Source of the DNA: Burkholderiales bacterium
GTDB taxonomy: Bacteria; Pseudomonadota; Gammaproteobacteria; Burkholderiales; SG8-41
Direction of reading: 5' to 3'
NCBI GenBank assembly: GCA_030684405.1
Contig: JAUXYA010000034.1
Span: 1 to 64,000, forward strand
DNA: 64,000 bases
Positions 41,847 through 51,232 of this stretch are shown piece by piece; positions within the stretch are counted from its first letter, which is position 1, and every line of letters starts with the position of its first letter. A model generated the notes under the pieces. That model worked only from the letters and a program-made list of their open reading frames with translations. It searched no databases and was not told the origin of the DNA. The position numbers were made by a program, and so were the translations under genes.

Positions 41847-42998
41847 TCAAACGCGATATTTCTCGATCGCCTTCCAGTCAATTTCGAAGCCGAATCCCGG
41901 CAGTTCGTTCATGTGCACGCGGCCATCCTTGACCTGAGCGCGCTCGCTGAACATTTCGAACCACAGCGGATCGCGGTCGGCATTGCCATGCGATTCCACA
42001 CCGAAGCCCAGCCGCGGGAAGGCCGACACCAGGTGGGCATGCACCTCCGGCACCAGATGCGGCGCGATACGCACGCCGTGCTGCTCGGCCAGGTGGCTGA
42101 CGCGCAGCGATTCGGTAAATCCGGCGAAACGCGTCGAATCGAACTGCATGAAACCGAGCGCGCCACTGGTGATGAAATCGCGCGCGGTAAAACGTGTCAT
42201 TTCGCGCTCACCATGGGCCAGCGGGATCACCGTGTTTTTCGCCAGCACCGTGAAGTCGGCAGGCTGCAGATACCAGTGCAGCGGCTCTTCCAGCCAGTAG
42301 ATATCGTAGGGCTCGACCGCATGCGCGAAACGGATACAGTCCTCGAGGTCGTAGGCGGCATTCATGTCGAGCATCAGCTTCACATCCTTGCCAATCGCTT
42401 CGCGCGTCAGCCGGATGCGCTCGACTTCCTTCTCGATCGACAGACCGGCGGTTTTCAGCTTTACCGCCTGGTAACCGCGCTTGACGAAACCTGCCAGTTC
42501 ATCGGCGCAGACATGCAGCGGCGCGTCCAGTTCATAGTAGCCGCCGGTGGCATAGGTAAACAGCGGCTTGCCCTCGCCGCCCAGCAGCTTCCACACCGGC
42601 ACCTTGAAGGCCTTGCCCTTGATGTCCCACAGCGCGAGGTCGATACCGCCAATGGCCGCCATGATCTGCGGCCGGTCGCCGCGCGGCATCGGCTGCGGCA
42701 GGCCGTCGCGACCGCCCATGCCGGTCGGCCGTGGCGAAGTCAGCGACAGCATTTTTTCCCACACCGCAACCTGCTCGGTGGCATTCATGCCCTTGATCAC
42801 TTCGCCGAATTTCTCCACGTATTGGCAGATGTCCTTCATCGGCGAACCGTGGATCTGGCCGATACCGGTCAGCCCGTCGTCGGTCTTGATCTCCACCAGG
42901 ATCACGCTGGAACTGTGCAACTCCTCATGCGCGGTCCACAGCGTGTGCTTGAGTTTGGCGGAAATGGCATGGGCTTTGACGGAAGCAATACGGGTCAC
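41847..42998 (-). CDS. Mandelate racemase/muconate lactonising-type enzyme
   Basis: A 383-residue enolase-superfamily enzyme. The barrel residues are visible: KxK in QAVKLKTAGLS, Asp in LMLDMNAAYDLED, Glu in YWLEEPLHW, Glu in LAHGERE, and the His base in RIAPHLVPEVHAH. The N-terminal capping domain is complete. It probably dehydrates or epimerises an acid sugar; the substrate cannot be told from the sequence. It is a single gene without adjacent transporter or pathway genes. Confidence 0.85.
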   Translation of the reverse strand: MTRIASVKAHAISAKLKHTLWTAHEELHSSSVILVEIKTDDGLTGIGQIHGSPMKDICQYVEKFGEVIKGMNATEQVAVWEKMLSLTSPRPTGMGGRDGLPQPMPRGDRPQIMAAIGGIDLALWDIKGKAFKVPVWKLLGGEGKPLFTYATGGYYELDAPLHVCADELAGFVKRGYQAVKLKTAGLSIEKEVERIRLTREAIGKDVKLMLDMNAAYDLEDCIRFAHAVEPYDIYWLEEPLHWYLQPADFTVLAKNTVIPLAHGEREMTRFTARDFITSGALGFMQFDSTRFAGFTESLRVSHLAEQHGVRIAPHLVPEVHAHLVSAFPRLGFGVESHGNADRDPLWFEMFSERAQVKDGRVHMNELPGFGFEIDWKAIEKYRV

Positions 42999-43074
42999 AA
43001 GAAAATTCCTTCACTAAATTAATTAAAAATCTCAATCAGAAACCAACAATCACCGCCACTAACCCCCTTGTGAG

Positions 43075-43287
43075 CCGCCGAGCAACACACCCAGGCCGGG
43101 TGCCTTCAGCGAGGACTGTCTGAGTCCTTGCCGAAGGCAAGGGCGAGTTCCGCAGCCGCCCGGCCTGGCGAGCAGCACAGGGAAGTCCGCAGGACCGGCG
43201 AGCCAGGGCGCCCTTTTCTTTGGTGACTTTCTTTTGGGCAAGCAAAAGAAAGTCACCAGCCGCCGGGCTGCCCCCGGCGACCTTCAA
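43075..43287. repeat. Highly structured intergenic block (stacked hairpins)
   Basis: The 210 bp between the enolase-family gene and cysS form nested hairpins. CCAGGCCGGG (43091-43100) pairs with CCCGGCCTGG (43159-43168), enclosing CCTTGCC-GAA-GGCAAGG (43126-43142). Then GGTGACTTTCTTTTG (43222-43236) pairs perfectly with CAAAAGAAAGTCACC (43243-43257) over 15 bp with a 6-nt loop. CGCCGGG/CCCGGCG (around 43262-43281) closes the block. It resembles dispersed REP-like elements of betaproteobacteria. The 83-codon open frame across it is not a gene. Confidence 0.75.
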
Positions 43288-44697
43288 TCAAGCACGCCGC
43301 CAAGTAGTTCCCTGCGGCCCATCCTCAAGCACGATACCGGCCGCCTTCAACTCATCACGAATACGATCTGATTCGGCGAAGTTTTTTGCTTTCCGAGCAG
43401 CAATACGATCATTGATCATTCGATCAATCACTTCTGGCGTAAGTGTTGACGAGAGCGTACCGGACATCTCAACTGCTGGAAGCTCAAGAACGGCTCTGAA
43501 TGACTGCAAAAACTCCGTAGGCTTACGCTGCAGCAGTCCCAGTTGCACTGCCAGCGACTTCAGCAACACCCCGGTCTCGGGCGATTTCGTGCGGTTAACC
43601 TCGTTGGCGAGGTCGAACAGCACCGCCACGGCTTCCGGGGTGTTGAAATCGTCGTCCATCGCCGTCTTGAAACGCGCGGCGTACGCATTACCCCAGTCGA
43701 CCGTCCCGGCTTCCGCAGCAAGGCCCCTGAGCGCGGTGTAGAGCCGGGTAAGCCCCTGCTTCGCGTCATCCAGGTGTGCATCCGAATAATTCAGCGGGCT
43801 GCGGTACTGGGCGCGAATGATGAAAAAGCGCACCACTTCGGGGTCATAACGAGCGAGGATTTCGCGAACAGTGAAGAAATTGCCCAGCGACTTCGACATC
43901 TTCTCGTTGTCGACGCGGACAAAGCCGTTGTGCATCCAGTAATTAACAAAGGTGCAGCCGTTGGCACCCTCGGACTGGGCGATTTCGTTCTCATGATGCG
44001 GAAACTGCAGGTCCTGCCCGCCGCCATGGATGTCGAAATGTTTGCCGAGCAGTGCGCCCGACATCACCGAACACTCGATGTGCCAGCCGGGCCGGCCAGG
44101 ACCCCAGGGCGATTCCCATGCCGGTTCACCGGTCTTGGCGCGTTTCCATAACACAAAATCCAGCGGATCCTGCTTCGCCGCATCCACCGCGACCCGCTCG
44201 CCGGCGCGCAGATCCTCCAGCGATTTGCCCGACAGCTTGCCGTAGCCCTCGAAGCGACGCACCGCATAGTTCACGTCACCGTCGGCAGCCTTGTAGGCAT
44301 AACCGCGGCTTTTCAGAACGCTGATCATGTCGAGCATCCCGGAGACGTACTCGGTGGCACGCGGTTCGGCCGAAGGCTTCTGCACACCCAGCGCGGCGGC
44401 ATCCTCGTCCATCGCGCGGATGAAGCGTTCGGTCAGCGCCGCCACCGGTTCGTTGTTCTCCTGTGCGCGGCGGATGATCTTGTCATCGATGTCGGTAATG
44501 TTGCGCACATAGGTCACGTCATAACCGGAGGCTCGCAACCAGCGCTGCACGACATCAAAAATGACCATGACCCGGGCATGCCCGAGGTGGCAGAAATCGT
44601 AGACGGTCATGCCGCAGACGTACATGCGAACCTTGCCCGCTTCGATGGGTCTGAATTCCTGCTTGTCCCGCGCCAGGGTGTTATAAATTTTGAGCAT
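43288..44697 (-). CDS. cysS: Cysteinyl-tRNA synthetase
   Basis: A 469-residue class I synthetase. I start at [15 protein letters not shown] (44697); 12 further codons upstream are not conserved-looking. The HIGH equivalent is HLGHAR, the KMSKS motif is present, and the zinc site uses the Cys of CGMTVYD, a Cys in IECSVMSG, and the His pair of FPHHENE. It charges tRNA-Cys. It is divergent from the TPR gene, over a 251-bp gap with a plus-strand promoter, as in many betaproteobacteria. Confidence 0.96.
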   Translation of the reverse strand: MLKIYNTLARDKQEFRPIEAGKVRMYVCGMTVYDFCHLGHARVMVIFDVVQRWLRASGYDVTYVRNITDIDDKIIRRAQENNEPVAALTERFIRAMDEDAAALGVQKPSAEPRATEYVSGMLDMISVLKSRGYAYKAADGDVNYAVRRFEGYGKLSGKSLEDLRAGERVAVDAAKQDPLDFVLWKRAKTGEPAWESPWGPGRPGWHIECSVMSGALLGKHFDIHGGGQDLQFPHHENEIAQSEGANGCTFVNYWMHNGFVRVDNEKMSKSLGNFFTVREILARYDPEVVRFFIIRAQYRSPLNYSDAHLDDAKQGLTRLYTALRGLAAEAGTVDWGNAYAARFKTAMDDDFNTPEAVAVLFDLANEVNRTKSPETGVLLKSLAVQLGLLQRKPTEFLQSFRAVLELPAVEMSGTLSSTLTPEVIDRMINDRIAARKAKNFAESDRIRDELKAAGIVLEDGPQGTTWRRA

Positions 44698-44786
44698 TTT
44701 GAGCGGTGGGGATGCCTTTGGGCCTGACGGCACATCCCGGTCCTGCGGATTGAGTCGCGGGCCGGAGCTGCCCCGCGAAAGAGAAT

Positions 44787-44814
44787 TTGAATTGGCGGTT
44801 GTTCTTGGTAAAAT
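44787..44814 (+). promoter_or_regulatory. Promoter of the TPR/transpeptidase/cyclophilin/lpxH group
   Basis: TTGAAT (44787-44792) and TAAAAT (44809-44814) are separated by 16 bp, good matches to sigma-70 -35 and -10 elements. The first gene starts 135 bp downstream. Confidence 0.55.
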
Positions 44815-44948
44815 CCCTAAAATTCAAGGACTAATGTGTCGTCGAATGGCTGTGAAATGATCAGGGGTTCTCGTGCAGTTGCTCTTGAAGTCATCACCGG
44901 CCCGACAACGATTGCCGTCTTCAACAACGACGCTGGAATCATAGCACG

Positions 44949-46031
44949 ATGACTTTCAAATCGGCCGCAGCCCGGCTCGCCACAATCGCAGTCTGCCTCG
45001 GCCTTGCCGCCCCCCTCTTCGCGCAGGGCGATGCATTACAGGAAGCACAGCAGTTGCTGCGACAAGGCCAGACCGATCGCGCAATGGAACGCGTCGAGCA
45101 GTATCTGAAAAGCCGCCCGAAGGATGCACGCGGCCGTTTCCTCCGCGGCATTCTGCTCACCGAACAGAACAAACCCGCGGAAGCCATCCGCGTGTTCACC
45201 GAACTGACCCAGGAATACCCGGAGCTGCCGGAACCGTACAACAACCTTGCCGTGCTCCATGCCTCGCAGGGTCAGTACGACAAGGCGCGTGCAGCGCTGG
45301 AAATGGCGATCCGCACCCACCCCAGCTATGCCACCGCGCATGAGAACCTCGGTGACATCTACGCCAAGATGGCGAGCCAGGCCTACGACAAGGCGCTGCA
45401 GCTCGACAAGAACAACCAGGCTGCACAGACCAAGCTGAACCTGATCAAGGACCTGTTCATCGGCGCACCACGCCCGCCGAAAGTGGCGGTTGCGCAAGCC
45501 GAAATCCAGAAACCGCCGGCACCGGCGGCAAAACCCGCGCCCCCCGCCATCCCGGCACCGGCCGCGGCGCCCGCGGCCGCACCCAAACCTGCCGTCGCTG
45601 CAAAGGAAGCGGTTAAGGAGCCTGTCAAGCAACCGGCGAAGGAGCCCGCAAAAGAACCCGCAAAGGCCGCGGCAGCGGCCGGCAGTGCCGACAGTGATGC
45701 CGTGCTGAAAATCGTGAACACCTGGGCCGCCGCCTGGTCCGCCAACGACGTCAGCGGCTACCTCGCGCACTACGCCCCGGATTTCAAAACACCGGACGGC
45801 GAACCGCGCGCAGCCTGGGAAAGCGAACGCAAGGCGCGCATTGCCAAACCGCGCAAGATTGAAGTCCGGGTGGAAGGCGCCAAGGTCACATTCAGCGACG
45901 CCAACCGCGCCACGGTGACCTTCCGCCAGCACTACCGTTCGAATACGTTCAACGCTTCGGCCAGCAAGACGCTGGTGATGGTCCGTTCCGGCAAACAATG
46001 GCTGATCCAGGAAGAAAACGTCGGCGGATGA
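44949..46031 (+). CDS. Exported TPR protein with NTF2-like C-terminal domain
   Basis: A 360-residue protein with a signal peptide (cut near LFAQ, about residue 25), TPR repeats at about residues 30-160, an Ala/Pro/Lys-rich linker (about 180-245, many PAKEPAKE-like units), and a C-terminal NTF2/SnoaL-like domain (about 250-360) starting SDAVLKIVNTWAAAWS. The same kind of C-terminal domain ends the next gene, whose start overlaps its stop. It probably works with that enzyme in the envelope. Confidence 0.8.
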   Translation: MTFKSAAARLATIAVCLGLAAPLFAQGDALQEAQQLLRQGQTDRAMERVEQYLKSRPKDARGRFLRGILLTEQNKPAEAIRVFTELTQEYPELPEPYNNLAVLHASQGQYDKARAALEMAIRTHPSYATAHENLGDIYAKMASQAYDKALQLDKNNQAAQTKLNLIKDLFIGAPRPPKVAVAQAEIQKPPAPAAKPAPPAIPAPAAAPAAAPKPAVAAKEAVKEPVKQPAKEPAKEPAKAAAAAGSADSDAVLKIVNTWAAAWSANDVSGYLAHYAPDFKTPDGEPRAAWESERKARIAKPRKIEVRVEGAKVTFSDANRATVTFRQHYRSNTFNASASKTLVMVRSGKQWLIQEENVGG

Positions 46032-47296
46032 CGCGCCCGCTGATCGCCTGCACACTCGTGGCGGCGATTGCCGCCGCCGCGCTGACGCCGTCCTCCACCA
46101 CGCTGGCGCTGGGCAACCGCCCGCTTTCATCTGCAACCGTTGGCCTGCTCGGCTCCCCGGGCGGATCGTCAGTGCTGAACGCGCCGGAAGCCCTGCTCGC
46201 GCAGACGCTGATTGCGATCGCAGGCGCGCAATTCGACATTGCGCTCGCAGAAATCGACAAGGTGCTGAAGCAGCATCCCAACTTCCGCCTGGCGCATCTG
46301 GTCAAGGGCGACCTGCTGATGGCCCGTGCAAGGCCGATCAGCGGCATCGGCGCCGCCCCCGGCGCGCCGGCTGACCGCATTGCCGACCTGCGCGAGGAGG
46401 CGCGCGCGCGCCTCGTCCGCCACCAGCAGGAACGCCCGTTCAACCGGGTTCCCAGCAACCTGCTGCAGCTGACACCGGACCAGAAATACGTATTTGTCGT
46501 CGATGCCTCGAAATTCACGCTGTACGTGTTCGAAAACGATAACGGCACCCCGCGTTACGTCGCCGACTACTACGCCACCATCGGCCGCAACGGCAGCGAG
46601 AAGCTGCGCGAGGGCGATAAAAAAACCCCGCTGGGCGTCTACCACGTCACCGGCAACCTGCCGCGTGAACAGCTGACCAAAACCTACGGCTCGCTGAGCG
46701 AGCTCTACGGCGACGGCGCGTTCCCGATCAACTACCCCAACGAATGGGACCGCCGGCGCGGACGCACCGGCCACGGCATCTGGCTGCACGGTGTGCCCTT
46801 TGACACCTATAGCCGGCCACCACAGTCCAGCGACGGCTGCGTGGCGCTGACCAACGACGACCTGCAGGCGCTCTCCAAGCGCGTGCAGGTCGGCGTGACT
46901 CCGGTAATTATTGCCCAGGGGGTCGACTGGGTAGATGCCGACGCGGCAAAAAGCACCCGCGAGTCGCTGCAGCGCTCGCTCGACGAGTGGCGCCGGGACT
47001 GGGAAAGCCGTGACATCGAACGTTATCTGCGTCACTACTCGCGCGAGTTCTCTTCCGGGAAACAGGACATCGCCGCATGGTCCCAGCAGAAACGCAGCGT
47101 CAACGCCGGAAAAGCCTGGATCAAGGTCGGTATCGACGGGGTCAGCATGTTTCTCTACCCCGGCAATAACAACCTGGCCGTAGTGACGTTCAGCCAGGAC
47201 TACGCCAGCAGCAACATCAGCAACAAGATGCGCAAGCGCCAGTATTGGCAACTCGAAAACGGCCACTGGCGCATCATCCACGAGGGTGCGGCCTGA
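46028..47296 (+). CDS. L,D-transpeptidase-type (YkuD) enzyme with NTF2-like C-terminal domain
   Basis: A 422-residue protein. I choose the ATG at 46028 (MTRPLIACTLVAAIAAAA), overlapping the TPR stop by 4 nt. A signal peptide is followed by a helical region, then the YkuD domain (about residues 150-305) with the catalytic motifs HGIWLHG and SSDGCVAL (nucleophile Cys), and an NTF2-like domain at the C-terminus (RDWESRDIERYLRHYSREFS onwards). The layout is like Helicobacter Csd6, a peptidoglycan-trimming enzyme that affects cell shape. The activity may be L,D-transpeptidase or carboxypeptidase. Confidence 0.88.
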   Translation: MTRPLIACTLVAAIAAAALTPSSTTLALGNRPLSSATVGLLGSPGGSSVLNAPEALLAQTLIAIAGAQFDIALAEIDKVLKQHPNFRLAHLVKGDLLMARARPISGIGAAPGAPADRIADLREEARARLVRHQQERPFNRVPSNLLQLTPDQKYVFVVDASKFTLYVFENDNGTPRYVADYYATIGRNGSEKLREGDKKTPLGVYHVTGNLPREQLTKTYGSLSELYGDGAFPINYPNEWDRRRGRTGHGIWLHGVPFDTYSRPPQSSDGCVALTNDDLQALSKRVQVGVTPVIIAQGVDWVDADAAKSTRESLQRSLDEWRRDWESRDIERYLRHYSREFSSGKQDIAAWSQQKRSVNAGKAWIKVGIDGVSMFLYPGNNNLAVVTFSQDYASSNISNKMRKRQYWQLENGHWRIIHEGAA

Positions 47297-47353
47297 ACTC
47301 TGCCACCCCAACCTGCCAGTGTTTTATAACCCATTGTTTTTATTGGTAAAAAT

Positions 47354-47947
47354 ATGATCCGTTTCCTTGCACTCCTGATTGCCCTGACCATCACCCCCGC
47401 GGCACTCGCCAGCAATCCCAAAGTTGAATTCAGAACCTCGCTGGGCACGTTCGTCATCGACCTCTATCCGGAAAACGCGCCGCAAACCGTCGAGAATTTC
47501 CTGCAATACGTGAAGGACGGCTTCTACAATGGCACCGTGTTTCATCGCGTGATTCCCGGCTTCATGGTCCAGGGGGGCGGCTTCACCCGCAACCTGCAGC
47601 AGAAGCCGACGCGCCCGGCCATCCGCAACGAAGCCGGCAACGGCCTGCGCAATGCCGCCGGCACTGTTGCGATGGCCCGCACCAAGGATCCGCACTCGGC
47701 CACCGCCCAGTTCTTCGTCAACGTCGCCGATAATGACTTCCTCGACTTCAAGTCGCCGGACGATGACGGCTACGGCTACACGGTATTCGGCCGCGTCTCG
47801 GCCGGCATGGATGTCATACAAAAAATTCTGCAGGTGCCGACCGCCACCGTGGGTGCGCACCAGAACGTGCCGCGCACGCCTGTCCTCATTGAAAGCTCGC
47901 GTTTGATCGAGGCGGCGCCGGCAAAGCCCAAACCCGCGGCAAAATAA
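47354..47947 (+). CDS. ppiA: Periplasmic peptidyl-prolyl isomerase, cyclophilin type
   Basis: A 197-residue cyclophilin with a signal peptide ([20 protein letters not shown], cut about residue 19). The core has the family signature [15 protein letters not shown] and [18 protein letters not shown]. It catalyses proline isomerisation in the periplasm. It is a paralogue of the adjacent cytoplasmic form; the order cysS, TPR gene, ppi, ppi, lpxH is usual in betaproteobacteria. Confidence 0.92.
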   Translation: MIRFLALLIALTITPAALASNPKVEFRTSLGTFVIDLYPENAPQTVENFLQYVKDGFYNGTVFHRVIPGFMVQGGGFTRNLQQKPTRPAIRNEAGNGLRNAAGTVAMARTKDPHSATAQFFVNVADNDFLDFKSPDDDGYGYTVFGRVSAGMDVIQKILQVPTATVGAHQNVPRTPVLIESSRLIEAAPAKPKPAAK

Positions 47948-47964
47948 ACCCTCAAGGAACCATC

Positions 47965-48456
47965 ATGATCAAGCTGCACACCAACCACGGCGTCATCAGT
48001 CTGGAACTCGACGCCGCCAAGGCACCGGATACCGTCGCCAACTTCATCAAGTACGTTGAGGACGGCCACTACAACAACACCGTTTTTCACCGCGTCATCG
48101 ACGGCTTCATGATCCAGGGCGGCGGTTTCGAGCCGGGCATGAAACAAAAGCCGACGCGTGAACCGGTGCAGAACGAAGCCAACAACGGCCTCAAGAACGA
48201 CCTGTACACCGTCGCGATGGCGCGCACCTCGGCACCCCATTCGGCCAGTGCGCAGTTTTTCATCAATGTCGGCGCCAACGATTTCCTGAACCATACTGCG
48301 CCTACGCCGCAGGGATGGGGTTACTGCGTTTTCGGCAAGGTCGTTGACGGCAGCGATGTGGTCGACAAGATCCGCAAGGTCAAGACCGGCAGCAAAGGCA
48401 TGCACCAGGACGTGCCGATCGAAGACGTGATCATCGAAAAAGCCGAAGTCGTCTGA
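47965..48456 (+). CDS. ppiB: Cytoplasmic peptidyl-prolyl isomerase, cyclophilin type
   Basis: A 163-residue cyclophilin without a signal peptide, starting [17 protein letters not shown]. It shows [18 protein letters not shown] and [24 protein letters not shown] lies before the ATG. It begins 17 bp after ppiA, so the two are co-transcribed. It is the cytoplasmic copy of a tandem pair. Confidence 0.94.
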   Translation: MIKLHTNHGVISLELDAAKAPDTVANFIKYVEDGHYNNTVFHRVIDGFMIQGGGFEPGMKQKPTREPVQNEANNGLKNDLYTVAMARTSAPHSASAQFFINVGANDFLNHTAPTPQGWGYCVFGKVVDGSDVVDKIRKVKTGSKGMHQDVPIEDVIIEKAEVV

Positions 48457-48485
48457 GCCTGCGGGGCGGCAACGCCCCGCCGCCC

Positions 48486-49202
48486 ATGCATACGCTGCTC
48501 ATCTCCGACCTGCACCTCGCGCCCGAGCGGCCGCAGATCACGTCACAGTTCCTCGAGTTCATCCGCGGGATCGCGCCACAGGCGCAGGCCCTTTATGTCC
48601 TCGGTGATCTCTTCGAATACTGGGCCGGCGACGATGACGACGACGCGTTGGGCCTGCAGGCTGCTGCGGCCCTCGCCGGACTGGCCGCCAACGGTACCCG
48701 CGTCTTTCTGATGCACGGCAACCGCGACGTGCTGATGGGCGGGCTACTGGCGCAGCGCTGCGGTGCGACGCTGCTTGACGATCCCTTGCTCATCAACCTC
48801 CACGGCGCGCCAACGCTGCTCAGCCATGGCGACGCATTGTGCACCGGTGACGCCGATTACCAGCGCTTCCGTGCTTATGCGCGCGACCCCGGCAACCAGA
48901 CGAAATTCCTTGCCCAGCCGCTCGCCGCTCGCCGCGAACAGATGCTCGGCATGCGCGCGCAGAGCGAAGCCAGCAAGCAGCAGAAAAGCGAAACCATCAT
49001 GGACGTGACGCCGGCGGCGGTCGAAGACCTGCTGCGCCGTCACGGTTATCCGCGGTTGATCCACGGCCACACCCACCGCCCGGCCCGCCACCTGCATGTC
49101 GTCGATGGCCGCAGTTGCGAGCGCTGGGTACTCAACGACTGGTATGAACGCGGCGGCTACCTGCGCTGCGACGCCGCCGGTTGCACGATGCACCGGCTGT
49201 AG
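48486..49202 (+). CDS. lpxH: UDP-2,3-diacylglucosamine hydrolase
   Basis: A 238-residue metallophosphoesterase releasing lipid X and UMP in lipid A synthesis. Metal motifs are DLHL at the N-terminus, GDLFEYWAGDDD, GNRD, LLSHGD and the final GHTHRPA. It acts at the cytoplasmic face of the inner membrane. It is the last gene of the plus-strand series starting at 44949 and converges with metZ over 12 bp. Confidence 0.95.
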   Translation: MHTLLISDLHLAPERPQITSQFLEFIRGIAPQAQALYVLGDLFEYWAGDDDDDALGLQAAAALAGLAANGTRVFLMHGNRDVLMGGLLAQRCGATLLDDPLLINLHGAPTLLSHGDALCTGDADYQRFRAYARDPGNQTKFLAQPLAARREQMLGMRAQSEASKQQKSETIMDVTPAAVEDLLRRHGYPRLIHGHTHRPARHLHVVDGRSCERWVLNDWYERGGYLRCDAAGCTMHRL

Positions 49203-49214
49203 CCGGCAGCCGCC

Positions 49215-50405
49215 TCAGCCTGAGAGGCCGCGCTGCAGGTCGGCCTCAATATCCTCGAGGTTCTCCAGCCCGACGGCGATGCGCAGCAAACCGTCACCAA
49301 TGCCGGCCGCGGCGCGTGCTTCCGGCGTGATGCGGCCGTGGGTGGTCGATGCCGGGTGGGTGATCGTGGTCTTGGTGTCGCCGAGGTTGGCGGTGATCGA
49401 CAGCAGGCGCGTGTGGTCGATGACCCGCCACGCCGCATCCTTGCCGCCCTTGAGGTCGAAGGACACGATGCCGCCACCCGACTTCTGCTGTTTCAGCGCC
49501 AGCGCATGCTGCGGATGCGAAGGCAACCCCGGGTAATACACCCGCGCCACCTGCGGCTGCTGCTCCAGCCACTGCGCGAGTTTCAGCGCCGATGCACACT
49601 GCGCCTGCAGGCGGATGTTCAGCGTTTCCATGCCCTTGAGGATCACCCAGGCGTTGAAGGCGCTCAGCGTCGGTCCGGCGGTGCGCAGAAAACCGAGCAC
49701 CCCCTCGTAAACCACCTCCTTCTTGCCGAGCACCGCGCCGCCGAGCACGCGCCCCTGGCCATCAAGGTACTTGGTCGCCGAGTGAATCACCACGTCGGCA
49801 CCGAATTCCAGCGGCCGCTGCAGCGCCGGCGAGCAAAAGCAGTTGTCGACGGCAAGCAAGGCGCCGGCACGATGGGCGACATCGGCGAGCGCCGCGATGT
49901 CGTACACCTCTGTCAACGGGTTCGACGGCGTCTCGACATAAAGCAGCCGTGTTGCCGGCTTCATCGCAGCCTGCCAGGACGAGACATCAGTGCCGGAAAC
50001 GAAGGTGGTGTCGATGCCGAAACGTTTCAGGATCGTGCCGAAAAGTTGCACTGTCGCGCCGAAAACGCCGGCCGAGCAGACGACGTGGTCGCCGGACTTG
50101 AGCAGCCCCATCGCCGTCGACAGGATCGCCGCCATGCCCGAGGAGGTCGCGATGCAGCACTCCGCGCCCTCCAGCGCCGCAAGTCGCTGTTCGAACATGG
50201 TCACGGTCGGATTGGTGAAACGCGAATAGATATTGCCCGGCTGCTGGTTGGAAAACCGCGCCGCCGCCTCCGCCGCCGACTTGAACACAAAGCTCGAAGT
50301 CAGGTACAGCGCTTCGGCGTGTTCGCCGAACTGGCTGCGTTCGATGCCGGCACGCACCGCCAGCGTGTCCATGCCCAGGCCTTCCGGATTGAATGTCTTG
50401 TCCAT
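49215..50405 (-). CDS. metZ: O-succinylhomoserine sulfhydrylase
   Basis: A 396-residue PLP enzyme of the Cys/Met gamma family, making homocysteine from O-succinylhomoserine and sulfide. I use ATG 50405 (MDKTFNPEGLGMDTLAVRAG), with GGTGGAG before it. The PLP Lys lies in HSATKYLDGQGRVLGGA, and the GMAAILSTAMGLLKSGD and NPLTEVYDI regions are typical. It is preceded on its own strand by a SAM-II-like riboswitch and intrinsic terminator, so it is methionine-controlled. Confidence 0.95.
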   Translation of the reverse strand: MDKTFNPEGLGMDTLAVRAGIERSQFGEHAEALYLTSSFVFKSAAEAAARFSNQQPGNIYSRFTNPTVTMFEQRLAALEGAECCIATSSGMAAILSTAMGLLKSGDHVVCSAGVFGATVQLFGTILKRFGIDTTFVSGTDVSSWQAAMKPATRLLYVETPSNPLTEVYDIAALADVAHRAGALLAVDNCFCSPALQRPLEFGADVVIHSATKYLDGQGRVLGGAVLGKKEVVYEGVLGFLRTAGPTLSAFNAWVILKGMETLNIRLQAQCASALKLAQWLEQQPQVARVYYPGLPSHPQHALALKQQKSGGGIVSFDLKGGKDAAWRVIDHTRLLSITANLGDTKTTITHPASTTHGRITPEARAAAGIGDGLLRIAVGLENLEDIEADLQRGLSG

Positions 50406-50426
50406 GCTCCACCTTCCCGCAGACAC

Positions 50427-50462
50427 AAAAAAACCCGATTCAGCATTCTGCTAAACCGGGTT
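50427..50462 (-). terminator. Intrinsic terminator in the metZ leader
   Basis: On the minus strand AACCCGGTTTAGCA and TGCTGAATCGGGTT form a long stem followed by seven T. The GAAT loop separates the arms. It lies 22 bp before the metZ start, downstream of the putative riboswitch, and is the likely expression platform. Confidence 0.85.
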
Positions 50463-50465
50463 GCC

Positions 50466-50550
50466 CACGCTTTAGCCGCATTTTTTCGGACTGCCTCCCC
50501 GGTTCTGGGTCGGCCCCGGCGCCCGCAAGCTGATCGTCAAATCGGCGCAG
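50466..50550 (-). ncRNA. Candidate SAM-II-type riboswitch upstream of metZ
   Basis: On the minus strand the order is: CTGCGCC stem arm, loop GATTTGACGATCAGCTTGCG, GGGCGC stem arm, an extra spacer, then GAAAAAATGCGGCTAAAGCG. SAM-II (metA motif) has the same signature elements: P1 stem around a GATTTGA..GCTTGC loop and a GCTAAAG pseudoknot strand preceded by an A-run. The spacer (about 35 nt) is longer than in classical SAM-II. It is followed directly by an intrinsic terminator and metZ, a known SAM-II target. Confidence 0.75.
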
Positions 50551-50581
50551 GGAGAAGACTAACCCGGACCGGCGGAAACCG

Positions 50582-51217
50582 TCAAACCGGGCGCTCGCCG
50601 TCGACCAGCCGCGCCATCAGCGAAGCCTCCGCATCACCGCGCGCGCGGAAACCGGCAGCAACACCGTCGCGGTCGGCTTGCGCACGGTTCTGGCTGACCT
50701 TCCACTTGCCTTCGATGGACGTCACCGGGATCTCGATGCCGACAATGGCCTCGAGCATGCGGTCGATGTACTCCGTCGGTGCATCGCCGACACCCCAGGG
50801 TTGCGGCCGGCCCGTCTCCTGGCTACCCGTCAGGCGCGACACCAGGCCACGCAGCCAGTCGCGATCGTCGCGAATCACCAGTGGCCCGCGGACATGGACC
50901 ACGACATAGTTCCAGGTTGGCACCACCTTGCCATGCTCGCGTTTGGACGGATACCAGGACGGCGTGACATAAGCCTGCGGTCCCTGGAACACCGCCAGCA
51001 CTTCGCCGTCCGGAACTTGCCGCCACAGCGGATTGCTGCGGGCGACGTGGCCGCGCAGCGTGCCGTCGGGCGCGGGGTCGGCTTCAATCAGCAGTGGCAG
51101 ATGGTTGGCCTCGATGACGCCTCCGTGCACGCTGGAAAGCAGCGCCAGCGGATGTGCGCGGATCAGCGCATGCATCACCTCGATGCGGGTTTCCCGGAAC
51201 GCCGCGACTTCGTACAT
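50582..51217 (-). CDS. PaiB-family FMN-binding protein
   Basis: A 211-residue protein of the PaiB family (FMN-binding split-barrel, annotated as negative transcriptional regulator). Typical are MYEVAAFRETRIEVMHALI at the start, FQGPQAYVTPSWYPSKREHG and VVPTWNYVVVHVRG. It lies between purF and metZ on the same strand, 16 bp after purF; these two are usually adjacent, so it is probably an insertion. The true role is unclear. Confidence 0.85.
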   Translation of the reverse strand: MYEVAAFRETRIEVMHALIRAHPLALLSSVHGGVIEANHLPLLIEADPAPDGTLRGHVARSNPLWRQVPDGEVLAVFQGPQAYVTPSWYPSKREHGKVVPTWNYVVVHVRGPLVIRDDRDWLRGLVSRLTGSQETGRPQPWGVGDAPTEYIDRMLEAIVGIEIPVTSIEGKWKVSQNRAQADRDGVAAGFRARGDAEASLMARLVDGERPV

Positions 51218-51232
51218 GCCGCGGACGGCGGG

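Noticed and set aside
43036-43287. 83-codon minus-strand frame
   Set aside because: Translation of the hairpin block; typical of repeat-derived false ORFs.
49338-50909. 523-codon plus-strand frame opposite metZ and its leader
   Set aside because: His/Arg-rich shadow spanning gene, terminator and riboswitch.
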